Shown here: positions 8,115 through 14,859 of the stretch, in pieces
Layout: each line of letters starts with the position of its first letter
Position numbering within the stretch: position 1 is the stretch's first letter
Origin: Clostridiaceae bacterium
GTDB lineage: Bacteria; Bacillota; Clostridia; Oscillospirales; Acutalibacteraceae
Assembly (NCBI GenBank): GCA_016292455.1
Contig: JAEDIL010000035.1
Coordinates: 1-16,565, forward strand
Direction of reading: 5' to 3'
DNA: 16,565 bases
The notes under the pieces: model-generated
Told to the model about the DNA's origin: nothing
Seen by the model: only the letters and a program-made list of their open reading frames with translations
Databases searched by the model: none
Program-made: the position numbers and the translations under genes

Positions 8115-8120
8115 ATTATA
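8115..8120 (-). promoter_or_regulatory. Possible -10 box for the secreted hydrolase gene
   Basis: Read on the minus strand, a perfect TATAAT lies at 8120-8115, about 45 nt upstream of the GTG start. No good -35 hexamer sits at 16-18 nt; a TTGTCA on the same strand is 22 nt away, too far for normal spacing. The element is plausible but weakly supported. Confidence 0.35.
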
Positions 8121-8191
8121 ACCTCAGTAAATATAACACATTTGACAAAAAAATGCAATACGGTCAGGTATGGTTTTACAGTTTTATGAGG

Positions 8192-8220
8192 TTGATTTTA
8201 GAAGCAATATGTAGTATAAT
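8192..8220 (+). promoter_or_regulatory. Sigma-A promoter of the lon operon
   Basis: TTGATT at 8192-8197 and a perfect TATAAT at 8215-8220 are separated by exactly 17 nt, a near-consensus housekeeping promoter. The predicted start near 8227 gives a leader of about 30 nt carrying the GAAGGAT ribosome site of lon at 8241-8247. No CIRCE element (HrcA) or CtsR-type heptad repeat was seen here. Confidence 0.75.
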
Positions 8221-8226
8221 GCTTCT
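8200..8226. promoter_or_regulatory. Inverted repeat over the lon -10 region, possible operator
   Basis: AGAAGCA at 8200-8206 and TGCTTCT at 8220-8226 form a perfect 7-bp inverted repeat spaced by 13 nt. It brackets the -10 box and ends next to the predicted transcription start, where a bound repressor would block polymerase. The regulator is unknown and the match could be chance. Confidence 0.35.
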
Positions 8227-8256
8227 CATAATGTTATTCAGAAGGATGGTTATTTC

Positions 8257-10671
8257 ATGGCCGTTAATTTGATATATAAGGCTGTTCCGACAGTAGCATT
8301 GAGGGGACTTGTTGTTTTTCCTGGTATGCGGCTGCATTTTGAAGTGGGCAGAAGCAAGTCTATTGCCGCTTTCAAGGCGGCTGTTGCCGAAAATCAAAAG
8401 GTTTTTCTTGTTGCACAAAAGAGCATTTCGTATGAGGATCCTACAGGGGATGAACTTTATTCCTTTGGTGTTCTTGCCGGCGTCAAACAGATTATCAAAT
8501 CACCGGAGAATAAAACAATCCGCGTTGTTGTTGAGGGAATCTGCCGCGCCGAAATTGCCGATTTTCTGCCTTGCGACGCTCATCTGCTCTGCGACATCCG
8601 TGAGCGGCGCTCGGCTTCAGTGAAGTCAGGCGAGGCAGATTACTCCGACGCTCTGATAAGAAAAACCAAGGAGATTTTTGAAGAGTATATTGATGTCACT
8701 TCAAAGCTTGCCCGTGATGTTGCTATGGAAGTTTTTGTCACAGAAGAGCCTTCACACCTTGCTGATTTTATCGCAGGCAATGCTCTTACGAACTTTGAGG
8801 ACAGACAGCTTCTTCTTGAGGAACTTAATCCTTTGAGACGTCTTGAAAAGCTCTGCTCAATTCTTTCTCACGAAATTGAAATCTCAAAAATTGAAAACGT
8901 GATTGAACAGCGCGTTCAGGAGCAGATGGATAAAAACCAACACGAATACTATCTTCGTGAACAGATCAAAGCAATTTCTTCGGAACTCGGAGAAAGCGAT
9001 GATCCCTTTGGCGAAAGTGAAGAATACAGAGCGCGTGTTAAAGTTCTGCCGCTCACGGACGATGTGAGAAAAAAACTGTTCAGGGAGTGCGATAAGCTTT
9101 CAAAAATGCAGAGCAGCTCACCCGATGCAAACGTCATCCGCAGCTATCTTGACGCTTGCCTTGCTCTTCCTTGGGGAACTTATTCGACCGATCGTTTTGA
9201 TCTCGTCAGGGCACAGAATATTCTTGATGATGAGCACTACGGACTAAAAAAAGTTAAGGAGCGCTTTATTGAGATGCTCGCTGTCCGTGCGCTAACAGAT
9301 AAAACAAAAGGACAGATTATATGTCTCGTCGGGCCTCCCGGCGTCGGAAAAACTTCAATTGTCCGTTCCGTTGCCAAAGCAATGGGCAGGAAATATGTAC
9401 GGATGTCGCTCGGCGGTGTTCGCGACGAGGCAGAAATCCGCGGTCACAGAAAAACCTATATCGGCGCCATGAGCGGACGTATCATCAATGCGCTCACCCA
9501 GGCGGGAACCTTTAATCCGATCATTCTTCTTGATGAGATTGACAAGCTCGGAAGTGATTATAAGGGTGATCCGGCTGCTGCGTTGCTTGAAGCCCTTGAC
9601 CCGGAACAGAACAATTCGTTCCGCGATCATTATATTGAGTTCCCTGTCGATCTCAGTAAGGTTATTTTTATAACGACAGCGAACGACAGCAGCACCATTC
9701 CTCCTGCTTTGTTTGATCGGATGGAAGTCATTGAGCTTTCAAGCTACACTGCACAGGAAAAGCTTGTTATTGCAAAGAACCATCTCGTTAAAAAACAAAG
9801 GGAAATGCATGGTCTTAACGGCACTACTATACGCTTCTCCGACTCTGCCCTTCGCTTCCTTATCGACTGCTATACACGCGAGGCCGGAGTCAGAAGACTT
9901 GAACAGCTTATCGGCGCAATATGCCGCAAAAGTGCCGTAATGCTTTCCTCAGGAAAAATTAAGAGGATTTCCGTTTCTCCCGGACTGATTGAAGAGATGC
10001 TCGGTCCGGTTAAGTTCAAGAATGATGAAGCTTTGAAAACCGATATGGTCGGTGTTGTTAACGGTATTGCCTGGACCAGCGTCGGTGGCGAGCTGCTTCA
10101 GGTTGAAGCTGTTGTCATGGACGGCAGCGGCAAGCTCGAACTTACCGGCTCTCTCGGCGATGTTATGAAAGAATCTGCCAAAGCTGCTCACAGCTATATC
10201 AGAAGCGTTGCGTCATCTTTCGGAATTGAAAGCGACGTGTTTAAAACAAAGGATATTCATATCCATGTTCCGCAGGGCGCCGTTCCGAAAGACGGTCCTT
10301 CAGCCGGAGTTACAATTTCAACAGCACTTCTTTCAGCTCTTACCGGCAGAGCTGTCAGACATTCGGTTGCAATGACGGGAGAGATTTCTCTGACCGGCCG
10401 CGTCATGCCGATTGGAGGTCTGCGTGAAAAGGCAATGGCTGCTTATAAGAATAAAATCAAACTGGTTGTCATTCCGAAAGAAAATGAAAGCGATCTGTTT
10501 GATGTTGATCCTATCGTCAAAGAAAACGTGGAGTTCGTTTGCGCCGAAAAGCTTGACGATGTTTTTGCCGCAGCGCTCTGCGACGAGAAAACTCAGAAAA
10601 TAGATTTGAAGCATAACACTTCATTCAAAGTTGAGCATAAGAAATCTAAGAGCGACAACATTGCTCAGTGA
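8257..10671 (+). CDS. lon: ATP-dependent Lon protease (LonA type)
   Basis: This 804-residue cytoplasmic enzyme degrades misfolded and short-lived regulatory proteins as an ATP-driven hexamer. The substrate-binding N-domain covers about 10-205 and is followed by a helical linker (LSHEIEISKIENVIEQRV). The AAA+ module has Walker A GPPGVGKT at 359-366 and Walker B ILLDEID with Asp426/Glu427. The protease domain has the catalytic Ser682 in KDGPSAG and Lys725 in GLREKAMAA, the Ser-Lys dyad of the family. Length and motif spacing match E. coli and Bacillus LonA. The ATG has a GAAGGAT ribosome site nine bases upstream and a sigma-A promoter before it. It heads an operon with engB, 12 nt downstream. 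The last 25 residues are a charged tail beyond the usual domain end. Confidence 0.97.
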   Translation: MAVNLIYKAVPTVALRGLVVFPGMRLHFEVGRSKSIAAFKAAVAENQKVFLVAQKSISYEDPTGDELYSFGVLAGVKQIIKSPENKTIRVVVEGICRAEIADFLPCDAHLLCDIRERRSASVKSGEADYSDALIRKTKEIFEEYIDVTSKLARDVAMEVFVTEEPSHLADFIAGNALTNFEDRQLLLEELNPLRRLEKLCSILSHEIEISKIENVIEQRVQEQMDKNQHEYYLREQIKAISSELGESDDPFGESEEYRARVKVLPLTDDVRKKLFRECDKLSKMQSSSPDANVIRSYLDACLALPWGTYSTDRFDLVRAQNILDDEHYGLKKVKERFIEMLAVRALTDKTKGQIICLVGPPGVGKTSIVRSVAKAMGRKYVRMSLGGVRDEAEIRGHRKTYIGAMSGRIINALTQAGTFNPIILLDEIDKLGSDYKGDPAAALLEALDPEQNNSFRDHYIEFPVDLSKVIFITTANDSSTIPPALFDRMEVIELSSYTAQEKLVIAKNHLVKKQREMHGLNGTTIRFSDSALRFLIDCYTREAGVRRLEQLIGAICRKSAVMLSSGKIKRISVSPGLIEEMLGPVKFKNDEALKTDMVGVVNGIAWTSVGGELLQVEAVVMDGSGKLELTGSLGDVMKESAKAAHSYIRSVASSFGIESDVFKTKDIHIHVPQGAVPKDGPSAGVTISTALLSALTGRAVRHSVAMTGEISLTGRVMPIGGLREKAMAAYKNKIKLVVIPKENESDLFDVDPIVKENVEFVCAEKLDDVFAAALCDEKTQKIDLKHNTSFKVEHKKSKSDNIAQ

Positions 10672-10683
10672 CGGGGGAGAATT

Positions 10684-11277
10684 ATGAAATTTGACAATGC
10701 GGTTTTTGAAGCCGCCTTCGGCACACCCGGGCAACTGAAAGGCTCAGACGTTCCTGAAATAGCTTTTTCCGGTCGTTCAAATGTCGGAAAATCTTCATTG
10801 CTGAACAAGCTGCTCGGCAGAAAAGCGCTTGCCCGAGTAAGCTCTGTTCCGGGCAAAACGGTAACAATCAACTTTTTCAGGCTTGACAACTGCCGTTTTG
10901 TTGACCTTCCCGGATACGGATACGCAAAAGTTCCGGATAAGGAAAAGCTCAGGTGGGCAAAGCTTATGGAAAGCTATTTCCGCTCCGAACGTGATTTGCG
11001 ACTGATTGTTCAACTCATTGACATGCGTCATGAGCCTACAAAGCTGGATATTGAAATGATTGAGTATATGGTTGAAAATCAGCTGCCGTTCGTTGTTGCT
11101 TTGACTAAGTGTGATAAACTCAATAAAACCGAACGCAGTGAAATGCTGATGAAAATCTGTTCAATTCTTACAAAATACGGAAATATCAGCGTTGTTCCGT
11201 TTTCAGCAGTAAACGGCGACGGTGTTGACGAGCTGCGCGGTCTCATTGAAAAAGCACTCATGGTTGAAAGGGGATAA
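10684..11277 (+). CDS. engB: Ribosome biogenesis GTPase EngB/YsxC
   Basis: This 197-residue small GTPase helps assemble the large ribosomal subunit and is essential in several Bacillota. The G motifs are complete: G1 GRSNVGKS at 30-37, G2 threonine near 59 in GKTVTINFF, G3 DLPGYG at 74-79, G4 TKCD at 141-144, and G5 SAV at 174-176. Length is typical of the family. The ATG has a GGGGGAGA ribosome site and begins 12 nt after the lon stop. The lon-ysxC pair is also found in Bacillus, which supports the assignment. It is translated almost directly into glpP, with a gap of 2 nt. Confidence 0.96.
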   Translation: MKFDNAVFEAAFGTPGQLKGSDVPEIAFSGRSNVGKSSLLNKLLGRKALARVSSVPGKTVTINFFRLDNCRFVDLPGYGYAKVPDKEKLRWAKLMESYFRSERDLRLIVQLIDMRHEPTKLDIEMIEYMVENQLPFVVALTKCDKLNKTERSEMLMKICSILTKYGNISVVPFSAVNGDGVDELRGLIEKALMVERG

Positions 11278-11279
11278 AC

Positions 11280-11840
11280 ATGAAAGAAACATTTGCACGA
11301 CTTATGAAAAGCGAGCCGGTTATCGCAACCGTCAAAGACCTTGACAACCTTGACAGCGCAATTGATTCAAAGTGTACTGTCATTTTTCTGCTGTGCGGCA
11401 ATATTTTCAATCTGAAAAGCATTGTCGATCGCGTACATGAAAAGAAAAAAATGATATTCATTCATGTTGACCTGATTGAAGGATTTTCACGCGATGCAAT
11501 GGCACTGAAATATATTCATGAGCAAATTGAGCCGGACGGAATTATTTCAACAAAGAACAATCAGTTAAAAGCTGCAAAGGAGCTCGGAATGCTGACTGTC
11601 CAGAGACTGTTTATAATTGATTCCCTTTCAATTCAGACAACAGTCAAAACTTCGGCTCTTATTAAGCCGGATGCAATTGAAATAATGCCCGGAATAATGC
11701 CGAAAATCACAAAGCGGCTCAGTGAGATTATTGAAGTTCCCGTCATTGTAGGCGGATTGGTTAACGAAAAAGAGGATATTGAAAGAGCCATTGAAAGCGG
11801 TGCGCTCGGCGTTTCAACATCATGCAGAGAATTGTGGTGA
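11280..11840 (+). CDS. glpP: Glycerol-3-phosphate-responsive antiterminator GlpP
   Basis: This 186-residue protein matches the GlpP family across its length. In Bacillus, GlpP bound to glycerol-3-phosphate acts on leader mRNA of glp genes and prevents early termination. Visible hallmarks are FIHVDLIEGFSRD at about 60-72, DGIISTKNNQLKAAKELG at about 86-103, DAIEIMPGIMPK near 131-142, and a phosphate-binding-like barrel end with VGGL (157-160) and GALGVSTS (174-181). The start lies 2 nt after engB and overlaps its terminal AAAGGGGAT ribosome site, so coupling is likely. No glycerol kinase, facilitator or dehydrogenase gene is in the window, so its target leaders must be elsewhere. Confidence 0.9.
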   Translation: MKETFARLMKSEPVIATVKDLDNLDSAIDSKCTVIFLLCGNIFNLKSIVDRVHEKKKMIFIHVDLIEGFSRDAMALKYIHEQIEPDGIISTKNNQLKAAKELGMLTVQRLFIIDSLSIQTTVKTSALIKPDAIEIMPGIMPKITKRLSEIIEVPVIVGGLVNEKEDIERAIESGALGVSTSCRELW

Positions 11841-11859
11841 CACTAAGGAGAATAAAAAA

Positions 11860-12417
11860 ATGATAAATATCAGAAAATACGAGCAAAAAGATAAGGAAAA
11901 CATTAGAAAAATCTGTCTCAAAACTTCGTCTTTTGATGTTTCCGATAAAAAAATGAGCGATTTCATAACTCTTATGTATTGTGATTACTACACCGAAGTC
12001 GAGCCGGATTCGTGCTTCGTTGCAACGGATGAAAATGACAACGCTGTCGGCTATATTATCTGCGCGAAGAATTTTCGTGAATACTACAAAATTTTCAACG
12101 GTCTTTATATGCCTGAAATCAGAAAGCTCGGCATTAAGTATGAGCTGATGGCAAGAGGAGAAATTGTAATTCACAGGCTGTTTTCAAAAAATTATCCTGC
12201 TCATATTCACATTAACCTTCTTGATGTCTGCCGCCATCAGGGAGTCGGTTCGCGGCTTATGAAAGAGCTGAAAGCATATCTTAGCGAAAACCGTATTTCA
12301 GGTCTGATGCTTTCCTGCGGATATAATAATAAAAACGCAATCCGTTTTTACGGACGCAACGGTTTTAAAAAAATTGCCAATATTCTCGGCAGCTACGTCA
12401 TGGCAATAAAATTGTAA
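11860..12417 (+). CDS. GNAT family N-acetyltransferase
   Basis: This 185-residue protein is a predicted acetyl-CoA-dependent N-acetyltransferase. The acetyl-CoA pyrophosphate loop is RHQGVG at 125-130 (the R/Q-x-x-G-x-G/A motif). It is followed by a helix (SRLMKELKAYL) and the closing stretch NKNAIRFYGRNGFKKI typical of GNAT enzymes. The N-terminal part, with YCDYYTEVEPDSCFV at 40-54 and a long insertion before the core, recalls bacterial relatives of the acetyltransferase-like domain of O-GlcNAcase; this likeness is from memory. The frame is open from a TTG at 11779 inside glpP, but the ATG at 11860 has a TAAGGAG ribosome site nine bases upstream and a family-like start (MINIRKYEQKD). It lies 19 nt after glpP and is probably the last gene of the lon operon. 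Its substrate is unknown. Confidence 0.8.
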   Translation: MINIRKYEQKDKENIRKICLKTSSFDVSDKKMSDFITLMYCDYYTEVEPDSCFVATDENDNAVGYIICAKNFREYYKIFNGLYMPEIRKLGIKYELMARGEIVIHRLFSKNYPAHIHINLLDVCRHQGVGSRLMKELKAYLSENRISGLMLSCGYNNKNAIRFYGRNGFKKIANILGSYVMAIKL

Positions 12418-12452
12418 TTCTGTGAATAATTATCTTGTTTTTCGCAATAATA

Positions 12453-12498
12453 TTGCTGACGGGAATCGAACCCGATTGGTTCTGACTCTCATCAGCAA
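12453..12498 (-). other. tRNA-like T-arm/acceptor fragment
   Basis: Read on the minus strand, this 46-nt stretch has a perfect 7-bp acceptor-like stem (TTGCTGA with TCAGCAA). Directly inside its 3' half is a T-arm-like hairpin: stem CGGG/CCCG around the loop TTCGATT, the classic T-loop sequence. The T-arm abuts the acceptor strand as in a real tRNA. Only 17 nt sit where the D-arm, anticodon arm and variable loop should be, and no CCA follows. It therefore cannot be a working tRNA and is best read as a decayed tRNA remnant or a tRNA-mimicking structure. The + strand transcript would fold into a similar structure in the DUF378 leader. Confidence 0.4.
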
Positions 12499-12520
12499 AA
12501 GCAAAAGGAGTGAAAACAAG

Positions 12521-12760
12521 ATGTTAGACAAGCTTTCTCTTTCTCTCACCATTATCGGAGCAATCAACTGGGGTCTTATCGGTCTTTTTCAATTTGACCT
12601 CGTTGCATGGATCTTCGGAGGTCAGAGCGCAATCGTCAGCAGAATCATATACACAATTATTGCTCTTGCCGGAATCTGGTGTATTTCGCTGCTGTTCAGA
12701 GACAGAGGCGAAGTAATGTCTGCCGGTGAGGACGGACAGAGCAGCAACAGAGCCGCATGA
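12521..12760 (+). CDS. DUF378 small membrane protein
   Basis: This 79-residue protein matches the DUF378 family (YuzA-like). It has two predicted membrane helices, about residues 5-30 and 38-60, with the family signature INWGLIGLFQFDLVAWIFG at 15-33 and a loop GGQSAIVSRIIY leading into the second helix. The C-terminal tail is short and polar. The ATG at 12521 has an AAAAGGAG ribosome site ten bases upstream. The open frame extends back to 12422, but that extension would translate through the tRNA-like stretch and is rejected. The function of the family is unknown. It stands apart from both the lon operon and the psuKG pair. Confidence 0.8.
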   Translation: MLDKLSLSLTIIGAINWGLIGLFQFDLVAWIFGGQSAIVSRIIYTIIALAGIWCISLLFRDRGEVMSAGEDGQSSNRAA

Positions 12761-12836
12761 CAAAATGTCATCGCTATCGTGTGACCTGCACGGATATGAT
12801 GAGGTAAAAATCATAAATTACGATTATGCTTCATGA

Positions 12837-12870
12837 AAAGCCTTGAAATGCATTTGCCTTTCAGGGCTTT
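12837..12870 (+). terminator. Possible terminator hairpin after the DUF378 gene
   Basis: AAAGCCTTGAAA at 12837-12848 pairs with TTTCAGGGCTTT at 12859-12870 as a 12-bp stem with one G-U pair and a 10-nt loop. The U-rich part is mostly inside the stem and the following bases (GAACTTTGTC) are a poor U-tract, so efficiency is doubtful. Its place, 77 nt after the DUF378 stop and 66 nt before the next promoter, suits a terminator. Confidence 0.5.
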
Positions 12871-12936
12871 GAACTTTGTCTGAATGAAAAGTGCACGGTA
12901 AAGCTCATGCGCGTCTCAAACTCTGCCCGGGAGGTG

Positions 12937-12965
12937 TTTACTTTGCATGTCTTATTTGCTATAAT
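12937..12965 (+). promoter_or_regulatory. Sigma-A promoter of psuKG
   Basis: TTTACT at 12937-12942 and a perfect TATAAT at 12960-12965 are spaced by 17 nt. Transcription would start near 12972, only about 15 nt before the psuK ATG. The leader is therefore very short and contains the GGTGGTGG stretch that may serve as ribosome site. Confidence 0.65.
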
Positions 12966-12986
12966 ATCAGGCGGGTGGTGGTAAGA

Positions 12987-13892
12987 ATGCCTTACAGAGT
13001 TACCGTAATCGGCGCAGTGAACGTTGATATTTGCGGAAAACCTTCAGAAAAATTTGTTGCGCATGACTCCAACGTCGGCTCTGTGTCCCACACAATCGGC
13101 GGTGTCGGCTTCAATGTGGCAAGAAATCTTTCGCTGCTGGGCGCTCAGGTGCGTTTTGTTGCCGCTTTGGGAAATGATTCGTATTTGCCCGAAATTGAAG
13201 CAGAGGCAAAACGTTTTTCAATTGACATGTCGCTGTGCAGAAGAATGGAAAGCGAGCGCAATTCCGTTTATCTCTTTGTTACTGATGAGCACGGAGATAT
13301 GCTTGCCGCTGTCAATGATATGCGCATTAACCGGCATCTGAACAAGGACTTTTTTAAGCCGATTATCAATGAAATTTCTAACTGCGACGCTGTTGTTGTC
13401 GATGCTAACCTTGAAAGTGAAACGCTGTTGTTTCTGTGTGAAAATATCAGCGTGCCGATTTTTGCTGACGCCGTATCGGCAAACAAGGTTATCAGGCTCA
13501 TGCCTTGCCTTTCCCATCTCAGCGTTTTTAAGCCAAATGCCATTGAAGCGGGCGTTTTGTGCGGCTTTGAGATCAATGATTATGAATCGGCGCAAATGGC
13601 TGCGGAACATCTTGTCAGAGTCGGAGGCGTCGGTCAGATATATATAACCCTCGGAGCAAATGGCTGCGTTGCTTATGACGGGAAAAACACGGTAATCAAA
13701 AAACCGGTTTCCTTTGAAATAATTAACACTGCCGGAGCAGGGGATGCATTTTTCTCCTGTTGCGTTATTGCAAAACTAAGCGGTAAAAGTCTGGATGAAA
13801 GCTGTGAGTTTGCCTTGAAGGGCGCATCATGCGCTTGTCAGAGTGAACAGGCAGTCAACATAAATATTAAAACAATTACAGAAAAGGAATGA
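12987..13892 (+). CDS. psuK: Pseudouridine kinase (PfkB family)
   Basis: This 301-residue PfkB-family sugar kinase is predicted to phosphorylate pseudouridine to pseudouridine 5'-phosphate. The N-terminal part has the substrate-binding IGAVNVDICGKP at 8-19 and GGVGFNVARNLSLLG at 38-52. The C-terminal signature NTAGAGDAFFS carries the anion-hole GAG and the catalytic Asp253. The PfkB family covers many sugars, but the overlap with psuG points to pseudouridine. The frame is open from 12891, but the ATG at 12987 lies just after the promoter and gives the family-like MPYRVTVIGA start. Its ribosome site (GGTGGTGG) is poor. The stop overlaps the first of three clustered ATG codons of psuG, so the two are translationally coupled. 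Confidence 0.85.
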   Translation: MPYRVTVIGAVNVDICGKPSEKFVAHDSNVGSVSHTIGGVGFNVARNLSLLGAQVRFVAALGNDSYLPEIEAEAKRFSIDMSLCRRMESERNSVYLFVTDEHGDMLAAVNDMRINRHLNKDFFKPIINEISNCDAVVVDANLESETLLFLCENISVPIFADAVSANKVIRLMPCLSHLSVFKPNAIEAGVLCGFEINDYESAQMAAEHLVRVGGVGQIYITLGANGCVAYDGKNTVIKKPVSFEIINTAGAGDAFFSCCVIAKLSGKSLDESCEFALKGASCACQSEQAVNINIKTITEKE

Positions 13893-13897
13893 TGAAT

Positions 13898-14812
13898 ATG
13901 AACAAGTATCTTGAAATCTCCCCGGAGGTCAAAAAAGCACTTGATGAAAACAAGCCCGTTGTAGCTCTCGAATCAACTATAATTTCTCATGGCATGCCAT
14001 ATCCTCAGAACGTCGAGACTGCGCTGAGAGTTGAAGAAACCGTCCGCAAAAACGGCGCCGTTCCCGCAACAATTGCAATCATCGGCGGCAGACTCAAAGC
14101 AGGACTTTCAAAGAACGAAATCGAGTATCTCGGTAAAAAAGGCACAAAGGTAATAAAAGCATCAAGACGTGACCTGCCTGTTCTGATTGCAAAGGGCGAA
14201 GACGGCGCAACAACGGTTGCAACAACAATGATTATTTCCGCAATGGCGGGAATTAAGGTCTTTGCAACAGGAGGAATAGGCGGAGTTCATCGCGGAGCTG
14301 AAGTAACCATGGATATTTCAGCAGACCTTGAAGAACTCGCAATGACACCGGTTATGGTTATTTGCGCCGGAGCAAAGTCTATTCTTGACCTCGGTCTTAC
14401 ACTTGAATATCTTGAAACAAAAGGTGTTCCGGTTATCGGTTATCAGACACATGAGCTTCCGGCATTCTACACAAGAAAGAGCGGCTTTTCAGTTGACTAT
14501 CGTCTTGACTCGCCCAAGGAGCTTGCTGACGCTTTTTCAGCTAAAATGAATATGGGACTTCGCGGAGGGATGCTTGTAACAAACCCCATTCCGGAAGAAT
14601 ACTCAATGGATGCCGGCGTTATAAACGAAGCAATTGACCGCGCCGTTGAAGAAAGCCGCAAGCTTGGTATTCACGGAAAAGAAACAACACCGTTCCTCCT
14701 TGCAAAAATTAAAGACATTACCGGCGGCGACAGTCTTTCTTCAAATATTCAGCTTGTTCTCAATAATGCTGCTCTTGCTGCAAAAACAGCTGCTGAGCTG
14801 GCAAAAGCTTAA
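13898..14812 (+). CDS. psuG: Pseudouridine-5'-phosphate glycosidase
   Basis: This 304-residue enzyme cleaves pseudouridine 5'-phosphate to uracil and ribose 5-phosphate, breaking the C-glycosidic bond and feeding both parts back into metabolism. It is closely similar to E. coli PsuG along its length, with ALESTIISHGMPYPQN, ATIAIIGG, FATGGIGGVHRGAE, CAGAKSILDLGLTLEYLET and TGGDSLSSNIQLV all visible. Likely active-site residues are Glu25, Lys87, Asp139 and the Schiff-base Lys160, which line up with Glu31, Lys93, Asp145 and Lys166 of the E. coli enzyme. Three in-frame ATGs (13889, 13892, 13898) are possible. The last is chosen because it sits nine bases after GAAAAGGA, while the first two lie too close to it. 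It forms an operon with psuK. Confidence 0.95.
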   Translation: MNKYLEISPEVKKALDENKPVVALESTIISHGMPYPQNVETALRVEETVRKNGAVPATIAIIGGRLKAGLSKNEIEYLGKKGTKVIKASRRDLPVLIAKGEDGATTVATTMIISAMAGIKVFATGGIGGVHRGAEVTMDISADLEELAMTPVMVICAGAKSILDLGLTLEYLETKGVPVIGYQTHELPAFYTRKSGFSVDYRLDSPKELADAFSAKMNMGLRGGMLVTNPIPEEYSMDAGVINEAIDRAVEESRKLGIHGKETTPFLLAKIKDITGGDSLSSNIQLVLNNAALAAKTAAELAKA

Positions 14813-14859
14813 ACTGCTTACTGTAAATAATGAACAATAATAAGTTAGGATATTGAAAA

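Noticed and set aside
8142..8147. Perfect TTGACA hexamer on the plus strand upstream of lon
   Set aside because: No -10-like sequence lies 16-18 nt downstream; the TTGATT/TATAAT pair at 8192-8220 is far better spaced.
11761..12174. 137-codon minus-strand open frame across the glpP-GNAT junction
   Set aside because: It covers two well-supported plus-strand genes and has no recognisable product.
12444..12456. GCAATA/TATTGC inverted repeat before the tRNA-like stretch
   Set aside because: A 1-nt spacer cannot form a hairpin loop, and an AT-rich match of this length is expected by chance.
12422..12520. N-terminal extension of the DUF378 protein
   Set aside because: It would translate the tRNA-like stretch, and the ATG at 12521 has a good ribosome site and matches the family start.
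12757..12771. 6-bp inverted repeat ATGACA/TGTCAT over the DUF378 stop codon
   Set aside because: Too short, with a 3-nt loop and no U-tract; not a credible terminator.
14813..14859. Terminator between psuG and the deacetylase gene
   Set aside because: No stem followed by a U-tract is visible in this 47-nt gap.
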